DNA of 64,000 nt from Roseovarius aestuariivivens. Its GTDB lineage: Bacteria; Pseudomonadota; Alphaproteobacteria; Rhodobacterales; Rhodobacteraceae. Positions 52,823 to 63,462 of the stretch are shown piece by piece. Both the position numbers and the translations under genes were made by a program. The stretch's first letter is position 1; each line of letters begins with the position of its first letter. Location of the stretch: the NCBI RefSeq assembly GCF_004761875.1, contig NZ_SJEY01000004.1, positions 124,001 to 188,000 on the forward strand, given 5' to 3'. The notes beneath the pieces were generated by a model, which searched no databases, had not been told where the DNA came from, and saw only the letters and a program-made list of their open reading frames with translations.

Positions 52823-52897
52823 TTCCTTGGGCCTTTCGCCAATGGGTTTGATCGCAGCCTTGAGTATTTTTGGAATGACAAAAGCGCAAGGCTCGCG

Positions 52898-53349
52898 TCA
52901 GATCAGCCGCTTCTCCATGTAGAGGCTGGTTTCATTCGGTCTGTAATCGCCGAAAATCTCACATTTGGCGAAGCCTGCGCCTTCGTAAAGTCGAACCGCA
53001 GCCTCGAGACGGGCAGCGGTTTCCAGCCGCAGGACTGGCAGGGAAAGGGCGCGCGCTTCGTCCTCGATCTGACGCAGAAGCGCGCGCCCGACCCCTTTGC
53101 CGCGTGCTTCGGGCGCCGTGAACATGGATTTGACCTCGCCATATCCCGGACGGAGCGCGAGCGCACCTGTCCCAAGGGTTTTGTCACCTTCTCGTGCGGC
53201 GAAAAACCGGATATCGGGTGCGCGAAGCGCGTTAATGTCGAGGAAATAATTATCCTCGGGTGGGAATAGGTCGCGCATCAGCGCGTGGCTTTGCTCCAGC
53301 AGGGTGCGGGACCCAGGCGCGGCTGGATCCGCCGGTTCGACAATAAGCA

Positions 53350-53350
<1 letters not shown>
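52898..53350 (-). CDS. GNAT-family N-acetyltransferase
   Basis: 150 residues. Acetyl-CoA motif FTAPEARGKGVGRALLRQIEDEA; LPVLRLETAARLEAAVRLYEGAGFAKCE and a C-terminal YMEKRL fit the PhnO/YesJ-like GNAT branch. Its ATG shares one base with the cobW stop, so it is translationally coupled to cobW and lies between cobW and cobN. Substrate unknown. Confidence 0.85.
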
Positions 53351-54438
<1,088 letters not shown>

Positions 54439-54509
54439 GGATGGTCTCCTATGAAGGGCTTGTCAGCGGTGCGGGCTTGGCCTAGGCCGCTCAAAAAGGA
54501 AAGGGTCGG

Positions 54510-54836
54510 ATGCACCGGATCGTGGTCTGTTCAACATGCGAAGGCGTCGACGGCAAGGGCTTTGCGGCACGGTTGCGCGACGGGATCGCGGCGCGGGGCC
54601 TCGATGTGACGGTGCAGGAGCATGACTGCCTATCGAACTGCGCCCGGCCCCTTTCATTGGCCTTCAGCGCGCCGGGCAAGGCGACATATCTTTTTGCGGA
54701 CATAGACCCAAAGATCGATCTCGAGGACACGCTGGCGTTTGCTGCGCTGTTCGCCGCCAGCGAGAATGGCTGGATCGAGGACGCGCGCCCGGCTGGCAGG
54801 CTGCGCTTTTGCTTGCTGGGTCGCGTGCCGGCGTAA
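54510..54836 (+). CDS. DUF1636 metal-binding protein
   Basis: 108 residues. Cysteine pairs in VVCSTCEGVDGKGF and EHDCLSNCARPLSLAF define DUF1636. The thioredoxin-like [2Fe-2S] ferredoxin fold is the likely structure. It starts 71 bases from cobW on the opposite strand and converges with the cbt operon's last gene, four bases away. DUF1636 genes recur in cobalamin clusters; the role may be cobalt sensing or chaperoning, which is inference. Confidence 0.82.
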   Translation: MHRIVVCSTCEGVDGKGFAARLRDGIAARGLDVTVQEHDCLSNCARPLSLAFSAPGKATYLFADIDPKIDLEDTLAFAALFAASENGWIEDARPAGRLRFCLLGRVPA

Positions 54837-54840
54837 GCGG

Positions 54841-55335
54841 TCATTCGATCACCAGCGTTGTCTGAGCCTCGATCGGCTGCCCGTCCTTTGCCAGCGCGCT
54901 ATGGTCGTTGGCATTCAGCGTCACGCGGATGTCATGAGTGCCATTGGGCAGCGCATGCAGCTGCATCCAAGGGCCATAGGCGCGTGGCTGCTTGATGCCA
55001 TTTACATAGACATGCGCATGGCCGTGTCCCGGCACATGCGGGCCATTCACTCCCTCGGGGTCGAAGGTGAAGTGCGTCACGCCGATGTGCAGGTTACGGC
55101 TTTGCGCACCATCCGGATGGACTGTCAGCATGAGCGCGGGCGCTGGTCCTTCGACTTCGGTCATGGTGTCGTGCGCGGACCCGCCTAAGCCATGATCATG
55201 GGCTGAATGATCATGCGCGGCATCGCCCTCATGGGCATGACCCTCGACCTTCATACCACTGGCGGCCGCCACCAGAAAACCGGCGCCGAAGCCGAAGAAA
55301 AGGCCGATGAATAGAAAGATGAAAACCTTGGGCAT
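54841..55335 (-). CDS. Membrane-anchored His-rich periplasmic protein, third gene of cbtBA operon
   Basis: 164 residues. One N-terminal membrane helix (about residues 3-27, VFIFLFIGLFFGFGAGFLVAA) is followed by a His-rich loop (about residues 31-56: nine His with Asp/Glu between). A beta-rich domain then contains HVPGHGHAHVYVNGIKQ and LPNGTHDIRVTLNANDHSAL. I do not recognise a named family. Topology puts the His cluster in the periplasm. It starts 6 bases after cbtA, downstream of the B12 riboswitch, so it most likely binds cobalt for the CbtAB importer. Confidence 0.72.
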   Translation of the reverse strand: MPKVFIFLFIGLFFGFGAGFLVAAASGMKVEGHAHEGDAAHDHSAHDHGLGGSAHDTMTEVEGPAPALMLTVHPDGAQSRNLHIGVTHFTFDPEGVNGPHVPGHGHAHVYVNGIKQPRAYGPWMQLHALPNGTHDIRVTLNANDHSALAKDGQPIEAQTTLVIE

Positions 55336-55341
55336 CGTCGC

Positions 55342-56022
55342 TTAGCCGCTGCTCAGGTCTTTTTGCCATGCATAGCCCGCGAAAAGGCCCATCAGCGCCC
55401 AGGCGGCAAGGCCCACACCAAGCGCGCGGCTGGCGAAGAGTGCTGCGAGTTCAGGCGGAACCGGCCCCGCAAACCCATCGGTATGCGGCGCGCCCCAGAG
55501 ATGCGGCGCGAGGATCAGGATGGCACCGATCACCACCATCGGCCAGCCTCGTCCGAACACGGCAAGGGCTATTCCGGCTGCTGTCGCAATGACTGTCGAC
55601 CACCACCAGATCTGACGCGCGGTGATATCGGCCGCGGCAACGCCCGGCACTTCCGGCGGAAGTGAGAAGGCCGGGGCGAAATGAAGTGCCACGAAGCCTG
55701 CGATGCCCCAAAGCACACCGCGACCCGGATCGACCTCGACACCCTTTTCGTGGCCTATAGCCATCGCCGTCACAAGCAGCAGGGCGTAGCCCACGTAAAT
55801 GAGTGCCGAGAACAACAAAGAGAGACCGTCGCGAACGAGGTCCAGGCCTGGCCAGACCGGCGTGCCGCCAACAGCATCATCACCGAAATGGACGAGTTGC
55901 CCGCTTTCATACAGCTCGGCATGAAGCAGCACTGGCTGTACGAACAAAAGTTGGAGCGCGGCGGCAATTAGCCCCGCGCAAAACCCAGCAAGCAACGCGC
56001 TGGTCGCGATTTTCTGAAACAT
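55342..56022 (-). CDS. cbtA: Cobalt transporter subunit CbtA
   Basis: 226 residues, about six membrane helices. Family motifs: LLAGFCAGLIAAALQLLFVQPVLLHAE at the start, GIAGFVALHFAPAFSLPPEVPG in the middle (His and Pro conserved) and the IWWWSTVIATAAGIAL helix. CbtA is the permease-like subunit of a proposed B12-regulated cobalt importer. The ATG is 3 bases after the cbtB stop. Confidence 0.92.
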   Translation of the reverse strand: MFQKIATSALLAGFCAGLIAAALQLLFVQPVLLHAELYESGQLVHFGDDAVGGTPVWPGLDLVRDGLSLLFSALIYVGYALLLVTAMAIGHEKGVEVDPGRGVLWGIAGFVALHFAPAFSLPPEVPGVAAADITARQIWWWSTVIATAAGIALAVFGRGWPMVVIGAILILAPHLWGAPHTDGFAGPVPPELAALFASRALGVGLAAWALMGLFAGYAWQKDLSSG

Positions 56023-56025
56023 GGC

Positions 56026-56190
56026 TTAGTGGCAGGGAAAGCCAGTTGCGTGGCGCACGTCATGGGCCGCGTCATGCAACGCAGACGCCTGCACGTGACC
56101 GGCGAGTGTCACGATGCCTATGCCGAGAAACAGCGTTGCCGCGAAGGGCAGGATGGAAGATTTTGCAGCGGTTTGAACCAGTGCGGACAT
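56026..56190 (-). CDS. cbtB: Cobalt transporter subunit CbtB
   Basis: 54 residues: one membrane helix (about residues 12-33, SILPFAATLFLGIGIVTLAG) and the C-terminal metal motif ALHDAAHDVRHATGFPCH, with the conserved H-x4-H-x3-H and final His. The start follows GGAGAACGAC. This small partner is diagnostic of the CbtAB system. The first gene after the riboswitch. Confidence 0.93.
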   Translation of the reverse strand: MSALVQTAAKSSILPFAATLFLGIGIVTLAGHVQASALHDAAHDVRHATGFPCH

Positions 56191-56229
56191 GTCGTTCTCC
56201 TTCTTCGCCTCTCACCCGAGGCGTTGATA

Positions 56230-56440
56230 TTTGTCACGCAGAGGCCGGTCTCCTGGCTTGCGGGTCACGGCCCATCTGCCGCCTTCCCGGGCCGAGTCCG
56301 GCCCAGTGGCATTTGGCAGGGGGCTCACCGCTCACAGTCGCGGGGGCGGCTGACGATTGGGCTCCCGGCATGGGTCCGCCGTCACATCATTCCCAGTTTC
56401 ATCCCCGATGCTTTGCACCATGTTGGGGAACCTTGCCCTT
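56230..56440 (-). promoter_or_regulatory. Cobalamin riboswitch controlling cbtBA
   Basis: On the minus strand the conserved core reads, in order: CGCGACTGTGA, GCCACTGG, GGGAAGGCGGCAG, and CAAGCCAGGAGACCGGCC, all hallmark segments of the B12-sensing RNA. The 5' part has GGGATGAAACTGGGAATG. The aptamer ends about 45 bases before cbtB. Cobalamin binding should reduce expression of the cobalt-import operon. Boundaries are approximate. Confidence 0.92.
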
Positions 56441-56688
56441 CCGGTATGGAACCGGTGCGGCATTCCGTCAAGCGCGTTTCCGACCTTCGGGACAACAGGG
56501 GCGGCTTCGGAGGGAAGGATTCATGTTCTCTACGTCGTGCGTAGCATCAATATCTTGTGGATAACCGAGCCTGAGCATCCACATGCAGGGGTTTTTCATT
56601 GACAGCTATACAGCGTAGGCGTTCCATTGGTTCTCAGGGGCGGGAATCGTCAGGCCCCGAGCAGAGATCAATCCAGACGGGGGCGCGT
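56441..56688. other. Non-coding spacer between cbt riboswitch and smc
   Basis: About 248 bases that should hold two divergent promoters. The stretch 56599-56688 is open in the smc frame but does not resemble Smc and is read as 5' leader. GGAGGGAAGG at 56509-56518 has no good gene following it. Confidence 0.4.
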
Positions 56689-59600
56689 GTGCAGTTCACA
56701 AAACTCAGACTGACCGGGTTCAAAAGCTTCGTGGATCCAACGGATCTTTACATCCACGAAGGTTTGACCGGCGTCGTCGGACCCAATGGGTGTGGCAAAT
56801 CCAATCTGCTTGAGGCGCTGCGTTGGGTGATGGGAGAGAACAGGCCAACATCCATGCGTGGCTCGGGGATGGAGGATGTGATCTTTGCCGGGGCCGCCAC
56901 CCGGCCCGCCCGCAATTTCGCAGAAGTCGCGATGCATATCGACAATTCCGACCGGCTTGCCCCAGCTGGATTTAACGAGTCCGATCACCTGGAGATTATT
57001 CGCCGGATCACCCGCGATGTGGGCAGCGCCTACAAGGTTAACGGCAAGGATGTGCGTGCCCGCGACGTCCAGATGCTGTTTGCCGATGCCTCGACCGGAG
57101 CACATTCTCCGGCTCTTGTTCGTCAGGGCCAGATTTCCGAACTGATCAACGCAAAGCCGACGGCCCGTCGCCGTATTCTCGAAGAAGCGGCCGGTATTTC
57201 CGGGCTTTACCAGCGGCGTCACGAGGCCGAGTTGAAACTGCGGGGGGCCGAAACAAACCTCACGCGGGTCGATGACGTCATCGAACAACTGTCCAGCCAG
57301 TTGGCACAGCTTGCACGCCAGGCCAAGCAGGCCGCGCGTTACCGCCAGATTGGCGAAGAGCTCCGCCGCACCGAGGGGTTGCTGCTATATCGCCGTTGGA
57401 AGGATGCCGAAGCGGCCTGCGCGGAGGCTGAAGCACTTTTGACAAACAGGACGACAGAGGCCGCCCGGGCGGAGGCTGCGTCGCGCGAGGCCGCGCGTCT
57501 TCGTGCGAAAGCGGATGAGGCCTTGCCGCCGCTTCGCGAGGAAGAAGCTATTGCGGCTGCGGTACTGCAGCGGCTGCAGGTTAGCCGTGACACCCTTGCC
57601 GAGCAGGAGCAGGCCGCGCAGACCCGGATCGAGACATTGCAGTCGCGTATCGGGCAGCTTGCGCACGATATCGAGCGCGAGGCAGGACTCAACCGTGACG
57701 CCGGCCAGACGATCGAGCGCCTGGAATGGGAAGCGCAAGAGTTGCAGAAGGCCGCCGAAGGACATGGGGCCAAGCTCGAAGTGGCCGCCGAGGAAGCCCG
57801 TGAGGCGGCGCGCATTCTGCAATCGCGTGAGACGGACCTGAGCCAGTTGACCGAGGACATGGCTCGTCTCTCAGCGCGCCATCAGTCGGCCCAGAGGCTG
57901 GTCGAGGATTACCGCAAAACATTGGCGAAGTCCGAAAGTGAAGCAGAGCGGGCCCGCAGTACCGCCGCACAGGCGCAAGAAGCCCTGGACCGCGCCGGAC
58001 GGGATTTTGAGGCCGCACAAATTGCCGAGGCGCAGGCTACAGCCACGGCAAGGAAAGCGGAGGAAACACTTGTCGAGGCGGACGAGGCCCGCGCCGAGGC
58101 GCAGAGCCGAGAAGCCGATGCGCGGGCTGAACGCTCCGAGGCCGAAGGAGAACTAAGCGCGCTGTCTGCGGAAACCTCCGCTCTCTCTCGGCTGTTGGAC
58201 CGTGACACCGCCGAGGGCGGACAGATCCTGGATGCAGTTCAGGTCGATCCTGGTTTCGAAAAGGCGCTCGGCGCGGCCTTGGCTGACGATTTGCGCGCAC
58301 CAGAGGTTGAGGTCAATGGCCCGTCGGGTTGGACCCAATTGCCGGGCTACACCGAGCTTCAAAACCTTCCCGACGGCGTCGTTGCTCTGTCTGCTCACGT
58401 CAACGTTCCGGGCGTTCTTGCCCGCCGCATGTCGCAGATCGGTTTGGTGGACCCGGATGAAGGTGCACGGTTACAGCCACTCCTGAAACCCGGGCAGCGT
58501 CTGGTCAGCGCCGAAGGTGATCTTTGGCGGTGGGATGGTTACAGGGCCTGGGCCGAGGACGCACCTTCCGCGGCTGCCCTGCGCCTTCAGCAACTCAATC
58601 GCCTGGAAGAACTAAAGCAACAGCTTGCCCATACGACGGCCCGCGCCGAAGGCTCTACCCGGGCGCATGAGACTCTCAAGACGCGGCTTGCCGACCTGAC
58701 GGAGGCCGATCGCATGGCCCGTCAGGCGCGTCGGGCGGCAGATGCCGCGGTGACGGAGGCCAATCGCGCCCTGTCGCGCGCCGAGGCGGAGCGAAACCTG
58801 AGCCAATCGAGGTTGGAGTCGGCTTCCATGGCCTTGAGCCGTCATGAAGAGGAGGCACTCGGCGCGCGCAAATCGCTCTCTGCTTCGGAAAAGACTCTGT
58901 CCGAGCTACCTGATCTTGAGGTGGCGCGCGCCGAGGTCGAGGACGTAAAGCTCACCGTCGAGGCGGCGCGCATGACGATGATGTCAAAGCGGTCGGCCCA
59001 TGATGAACTGCGCCGCGAAGGCGAAGCTCGAACGCGGCGGGCGCAGGAGGTGACCAAGGAGCTGTCTGGATGGCGGCACCGGCTGGAGACAGCCAAAACC
59101 CGGAGTGCCGAACTGGCCGAGCGCAAGGCCACGTCGGAAGCCGAGTTGTCCGAGGCCGAGGCGCGGCCCAATGAGTTGGCGGCAAAGCGCGCCGATCTGA
59201 GCGCAGAGATCGACAAGGCCGAAGCGCGCCGCGCGGCTGCGGAAGACGCCCGTTCGAAAGCAGAAGGCACCGCTCGCGAAGCCGTTGCGCAGGAACGAGA
59301 AGCCGAACGTCTTGCCGGCGAAGCGCGTGAGGCGCGCGCTCGGGCCGAAGCACGGACCGAAGGCGCCCGCGAGGCACAAGAACAGGCCGCTTTGCGCATC
59401 GAAGACGAAATGGAGACATCACCAGAGCAACTTTTCGAACGCCTTGACGTCGATCCCGACGCAATGCCCGCCTCAGACCAGATCGAGGCGGATGTCAGTC
59501 GTCTGAAACGACAACGTGACGCGCTTGGCGCGGTCAACCTGCGCGCCGAAGAGGACGCGCGAGAAGTCACAGAAGAACATACCACCCTCGTGCGCGAAAA

Positions 59601-60144
59601 GGCCGATCTGGAGGAGGCCATTCGAACATTGCGCAACGGGATCGCGTCGCTCAACAAGGAAGGCCGAGAGCGTCTCTTGACAGCTTTTGAGCAGGTGAAT
59701 GCCAATTTTTCAATGCTGTTCCGCCATCTCTTTGCTGGCGGCGAGGCCAATCTGGTGATGGTCGAAAGCGACGACCCGCTTGAGGCAGGACTCGAGATCA
59801 TGTGTCAACCGCCGGGCAAGAAGCTTGCGACGCTGTCTCTTTTGTCGGGCGGCGAACAGACGCTGACCGCGCTTGCACTTATCTTTGCGGTCTTTCTGGC
59901 CAACCCGGCTCCCATCTGTGTACTCGACGAGGTCGACGCGCCGCTCGACGATGCCAATGTAGGCCGCTTTTGTGATCTGCTGGACGAAATGTGCCGCCGG
60001 ACTGAGACGCGGTTTCTCATCATCACGCACCATGCCGTCACGATGAGTCGGATGGACCGGCTTTTCGGTGTTACGATGGGAGAACAAGGCGTCAGCCAAC
60101 TGGTGTCGGTCGATCTCAAGAAGGCGGAGCAGATGGTGGCTTAA
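56689..60144 (+). CDS. smc: Chromosome segregation protein SMC
   Basis: 1151 residues from the GTG at 56689 (V-Q-F-T-K-L-R-L-T-G-F-K-S-F), the standard start of Smc; an ATG at 56599 would add 30 unrelated residues. Walker A GPNGCGKSNLLEALRWVMGE; two long coiled coils (about residues 165-500 and 660-960, rich in Ala/Glu/Arg); hinge about residues 505-650; signature LSLLSGGEQTLTALALIF and Walker B ICVLDEVDAPLDDANVG. It loops and compacts chromosomal DNA with ScpAB (not in the window). Confidence 0.96.
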   Translation: MQFTKLRLTGFKSFVDPTDLYIHEGLTGVVGPNGCGKSNLLEALRWVMGENRPTSMRGSGMEDVIFAGAATRPARNFAEVAMHIDNSDRLAPAGFNESDHLEIIRRITRDVGSAYKVNGKDVRARDVQMLFADASTGAHSPALVRQGQISELINAKPTARRRILEEAAGISGLYQRRHEAELKLRGAETNLTRVDDVIEQLSSQLAQLARQAKQAARYRQIGEELRRTEGLLLYRRWKDAEAACAEAEALLTNRTTEAARAEAASREAARLRAKADEALPPLREEEAIAAAVLQRLQVSRDTLAEQEQAAQTRIETLQSRIGQLAHDIEREAGLNRDAGQTIERLEWEAQELQKAAEGHGAKLEVAAEEAREAARILQSRETDLSQLTEDMARLSARHQSAQRLVEDYRKTLAKSESEAERARSTAAQAQEALDRAGRDFEAAQIAEAQATATARKAEETLVEADEARAEAQSREADARAERSEAEGELSALSAETSALSRLLDRDTAEGGQILDAVQVDPGFEKALGAALADDLRAPEVEVNGPSGWTQLPGYTELQNLPDGVVALSAHVNVPGVLARRMSQIGLVDPDEGARLQPLLKPGQRLVSAEGDLWRWDGYRAWAEDAPSAAALRLQQLNRLEELKQQLAHTTARAEGSTRAHETLKTRLADLTEADRMARQARRAADAAVTEANRALSRAEAERNLSQSRLESASMALSRHEEEALGARKSLSASEKTLSELPDLEVARAEVEDVKLTVEAARMTMMSKRSAHDELRREGEARTRRAQEVTKELSGWRHRLETAKTRSAELAERKATSEAELSEAEARPNELAAKRADLSAEIDKAEARRAAAEDARSKAEGTAREAVAQEREAERLAGEAREARARAEARTEGAREAQEQAALRIEDEMETSPEQLFERLDVDPDAMPASDQIEADVSRLKRQRDALGAVNLRAEEDAREVTEEHTTLVREKADLEEAIRTLRNGIASLNKEGRERLLTAFEQVNANFSMLFRHLFAGGEANLVMVESDDPLEAGLEIMCQPPGKKLATLSLLSGGEQTLTALALIFAVFLANPAPICVLDEVDAPLDDANVGRFCDLLDEMCRRTETRFLIITHHAVTMSRMDRLFGVTMGEQGVSQLVSVDLKKAEQMVA

Positions 60145-60272
60145 GCATTCACTTTGCATCGTGCGGATCCGGGTCGCTAAGGCGATGCTGAAGCTCAGAC
60201 CTCGACGGTCTGTTTCGCGTTCATTCTGCAAGCGAAGATCGCGAGACGAATGGCGAAGAGGCTGTAGAAGGG

Positions 60273-61400
60273 TCAGGGCAGGATACCCGTTTGCCATAAT
60301 CTGATCTTGAGCCCGCCATGCGGAATCGGCGGCCCGGGCGGCGCAAAGGGTAAGCCCGTGGCGCGAGCCAATCCGGCCTCGCTGGTGACAAGTCCTACGC
60401 GCCACCCGGAAAACCTCGCATGCAGGGTTTTGCCAAGTGCACCGTAGAGTCCGAACAAGAGCTTCTTGTTGCCGATCCGACTGCCATAAGGCGGGTTGAC
60501 CATAACAAGGCCCGGTGGCCCCTCGGGACGCTGCAGGTCGCTGATTGCAAACTGCGAAAAATTGCAAATCTTGGCGACCCCGGCGCGCTCTGCATTCGAA
60601 ATCGCCCCTTGGATCGCGCCCGCGTCGCGGTCGCTGCCGTAAAAGGCCAAGTCTGTTTCTAGCGGTAATGTCGTCTGCAACTGCTGCCATGCCTGCGTGT
60701 TGAATGAAGCGAGCTTTTCAAAAGCGAAACTACGTCCGCGCCCCGGACACAGCCCGGCGGCAATTTCAGCAGCCTCGATCACAAAACTTCCCGAACCGCA
60801 CATTGGGTCAAGGACCGATTCTTTGCCGCGATAGCCGCATTGCCGCAGAAAGAGCGATGCCAGTGTTTCGCGTAGCGGAGCCTTGCCGACGAACTGCTTG
60901 TGGCCCCTCCGATGAAGCAGCTCGCCTGAGCTGTCGACACTGATCGTGCAGAGGTCATCCTCGATCCGTACCATGATACGCAAGGCTGCGCCTTTCGAGA
61001 CCGACGCCCCCAGTTCTTCTGTTATCGCACGTTCGACGCGCTGTGCGGCAGCGCCGGCGTGGTAGATCTTTGATCGCGTACAGGAAGCCTCGACACGAAC
61101 GGGCACATCGGCTCGCAATACGCCCGCCCAGTCCACCTTGCGCGCCCGCTTGTCGAGTTGTGCGGGATGCATTGCACGGAATTCCGCCACCCGGACCAAA
61201 ACCCGGCTCGCGCCACGCAGGCACAGGTTGGCCCGCCAGACCTCGGGCCATCCGCCCCTGATGCTCACGCCACCAGGCGTAGGCTCAGGTGCCTCAAACC
61301 CGGCCTCGCGAACCTCGTCGCACAAGATCGCCTCCAACCCCGGGGGGGCGGTCAAAAATATCTCAAGTTTCCTGTCCCGTTGCGTTGTCCCCGGCATCAT
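60273..61400 (-). CDS. THUMP-domain class I SAM-dependent RNA methyltransferase (RlmL-type N-terminal MTase)
   Basis: 375 residues. THUMP region about residues 10-160 (RVLVRVAEFRAMHPAQLDKRAR; ITEELG). SAM-binding and catalytic motifs are SVLDPMCGSGSFVIEAAEIA, then ETDLAFYGSDRDAGAIQGAI and the N2-guanine methylation motif MVNPPYGSRIGNK. Together these fit 23S rRNA or tRNA m2G methyltransferases of the RlmL/Trm14 type. Lacks the RlmK second half. Its exact RNA target is unknown. The stop lies 128 bases after smc, convergent. Confidence 0.88.
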   Translation of the reverse strand: MMPGTTQRDRKLEIFLTAPPGLEAILCDEVREAGFEAPEPTPGGVSIRGGWPEVWRANLCLRGASRVLVRVAEFRAMHPAQLDKRARKVDWAGVLRADVPVRVEASCTRSKIYHAGAAAQRVERAITEELGASVSKGAALRIMVRIEDDLCTISVDSSGELLHRRGHKQFVGKAPLRETLASLFLRQCGYRGKESVLDPMCGSGSFVIEAAEIAAGLCPGRGRSFAFEKLASFNTQAWQQLQTTLPLETDLAFYGSDRDAGAIQGAISNAERAGVAKICNFSQFAISDLQRPEGPPGLVMVNPPYGSRIGNKKLLFGLYGALGKTLHARFSGWRVGLVTSEAGLARATGLPFAPPGPPIPHGGLKIRLWQTGILP

Positions 61401-61503
61401 CCATTACTTTCTTCTTGCCCGGAGCAACCCGGTGGGTTCGCCGGGCCATGCCCGATACATTGATGATCCGCACGGCGTGGCTTAACCGGGTGGTGCTTTG
61501 CGG

Positions 61504-62673
61504 TCACAACCGGTTTAGCAGATCCGGCGTAGGCCACGCATCGGCCGGCAGGCCGAGTTCCTTTTGCACGTCCTGAACCGCTGCACGCGTGGCCGATCCG
61601 AGAATGCCGTCGGCCCCGCCGACGTCATAGCCACGTGCCTGCAGTTTTCGCTGAAGCGCCACCATCTGTTCACCGTTTAAAGCGGGCTCGGGATTGCCCG
61701 CCTCAAAGATCGGTGCCCCTTCGAGCCGATTTGCGAAATAGGCCGCGGTGAGGACGTAGACATAGCTTTGGTTCCAGGCGAAATAGACATCGAAGTTTGG
61801 ATAGGCGAGGAACGCTGGCCCAAAACGTCCCTGCGGCATCAGCAGGTGGGCAGGCAGAGCGTCGGCAATTTCGCCATGTCGTGGACGAACGCCGAGCGCG
61901 GCCCATTCCGCGCCGGTCTTGCTGCTGCGTAATCCCGTTTCGGACCAGGTGATGTCCTGTGGCACGGTGACCTCCTGAAGCCAAGGCTCGCCGGGTCGCC
62001 AGCCGAGGTGGCTGAGCATCTTGGCGCCTGACAAAAGGGCATCGGGTGCCGAGCTTTTAAGTTCAACGCGCCCGTCGCCATCGCCATCGACGCCATTCTC
62101 AAGAATGTCCTGAGGAAGCATCTGCACCATACCGATCTCGCCCGCCCAGGCGCCGGTTGTGCCCGTGGGGCTGAAGGCGCCCTGCTCGTAAAGCTTTAGC
62201 GCGGCGAAGACCTGTGGGCGAAAAAGATCGGGTCGCCGGCAGTCATGGCTGAGGGTTACGAGCGCGTTGAGCGTGTTGAAATCACCTTGAAAGCCCCCAA
62301 AATCCGTCTCGAACGCCCAAAAGGCCAGAAGGACGCCGCGGCTGACGCCGTACTCGCGTTCGATCCGGTCGAAGATCGCATTGTACTCCTGTGCTTTTGC
62401 CCGTCCGGTATTGAGTCGGTTGGCGCTGATGAGACGACGCGCGAACTCGGTGAAAGGCTTCTGAAACACGCCTTGTCGACGGTCGGCACGAATGACGCTC
62501 TCATCCCGGCGTACGGATGAAAAGAAGCGCTCAACAGTGGCCGGATCGTGCCCGCGCGCGACGGCTTCGCGTTTCAGGCTATCGACAAAACTGCCGAAAC
62601 TTCCGCCGCAGCTTTGCGCCGAGACGCTTCCAGCGAATAGGCTGAGCATCACCGCACCGATCAATCGCATCAT
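61504..62673 (-). CDS. Lytic murein transglycosylase (MltB/SLT_2-like) with peptidoglycan-binding domain
   Basis: 389 residues from the ATG at 62673, preceded by AAAGGAACGTGAA; an ATG one codon later is equally possible. Signal peptide about residues 1-20 (SLFAGSVSAQ). The catalytic Glu is in LLAFWAFETDFGGFQGD, followed by GEIGMVQMLPQDILENGVDGDGDG. A C-terminal PG_binding_1 module (about residues 325-389: GEQMVALQRKLQARGYDVGG) completes it. It cleaves glycan strands to 1,6-anhydromuropeptides in the periplasm. Confidence 0.9.
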   Translation of the reverse strand: MMRLIGAVMLSLFAGSVSAQSCGGSFGSFVDSLKREAVARGHDPATVERFFSSVRRDESVIRADRRQGVFQKPFTEFARRLISANRLNTGRAKAQEYNAIFDRIEREYGVSRGVLLAFWAFETDFGGFQGDFNTLNALVTLSHDCRRPDLFRPQVFAALKLYEQGAFSPTGTTGAWAGEIGMVQMLPQDILENGVDGDGDGRVELKSSAPDALLSGAKMLSHLGWRPGEPWLQEVTVPQDITWSETGLRSSKTGAEWAALGVRPRHGEIADALPAHLLMPQGRFGPAFLAYPNFDVYFAWNQSYVYVLTAAYFANRLEGAPIFEAGNPEPALNGEQMVALQRKLQARGYDVGGADGILGSATRAAVQDVQKELGLPADAWPTPDLLNRL

Positions 62674-62757
62674 TTCACGTTCCTTTCGCGCCGGTCGCGC
62701 GGACTTTAGTACAACCATTCGAGGGGGAAAACCCGCGCGGGTACGCCGCGCGGATGA

Positions 62758-63462
62758 TCAGGTTTCCGATGCGCGGGTCAGTGACAGGCGGGCGAATTCC
62801 AGATGATCCTTCATCCGATTTGCGGCCTTTTCAGGCTCGCGAGCGCGTATGGCCTCCAGGATCTGCCGATGCTGCAAATTGTATTCACTTATCGTGGCGG
62901 TATCGAGCGTCAGGTGACGCATCCGTGTCCAATCATCCTGCACACGCACCGAGGAAATCTGACCGATGATCCAGATCAAGAGCCCGTTGCCGGTGCTTTC
63001 TGCAAGCGCCCGGTGCCACGCCGTGTCGGCCTCGGAAAAGGCTATAGGGTCATCGAGGCACTCCTCCATTCGCGCGCAGAGTTCATCGAGCCGTTCGAAA
63101 TCGGCGCGCCTTCCGTGCAGCACGGAGAGACGACAGATATGTGGTTCAAGCGCAAATCGGGTGTCGATCAATTCAAGCGGGGTCGCGTTCTCGATCGGAT
63201 TTGGCCCGATGCCTTCGGGTGCATGAACCACGTAGGTGCCACTGCCGGGTCTGATCTCGACGATTCCCTCCTCCTCAAGACTGGTCAGAGCGCGCCGAAC
63301 CGTGCCCCGAGCCGCACCGAAGGTTTCCGACAGAAGCCGTTCTGGCGGCAACCGGTCGTGCAGCTGCAAAGCGCCGTCAGAGATATCCCGTCTTATGCGT
63401 GCGGCAATGTCCGCCGCGCTCATTCTTTTGGCATCACTCACTGTAGACCTCTTCATGAACAT
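62758..63462 (-). CDS. GntR-family transcriptional regulator, FadR subfamily
   Basis: 234 residues. HTH: LQLHDRLPPERLLSETFGAARGTVRRALTSLEEEGIV; then a wing RPGSGTYVV and an FCD ligand domain (ALEPHICRLSVLHGR, HRALAESTGNGLL, HRQILEAIRARE). Possible starts at 63462, 63456 or the later ATG 13 codons in; the first is kept. It is divergent from the glutamine-synthetase-family gene at 63651, probably its target. TGGTAT occurs twice just upstream of the start (63460-63477 region, minus strand), a possible binding site. Confidence 0.88.
   Translation of the reverse strand: MFMKRSTVSDAKRMSAADIAARIRRDISDGALQLHDRLPPERLLSETFGAARGTVRRALTSLEEEGIVEIRPGSGTYVVHAPEGIGPNPIENATPLELIDTRFALEPHICRLSVLHGRRADFERLDELCARMEECLDDPIAFSEADTAWHRALAESTGNGLLIWIIGQISSVRVQDDWTRMRHLTLDTATISEYNLQHRQILEAIRAREPEKAANRMKDHLEFARLSLTRASET

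Noticed and set aside
56599-56688. ATG start at 56599 for smc
   Set aside because: The added 30 residues do not resemble Smc; the GTG at 56689 yields the canonical N-terminus and length.
58842-59801. Long minus-strand frame opposite smc
   Set aside because: Ser/Arg/Ala-rich mirror of the Smc coiled coil; no independent support.
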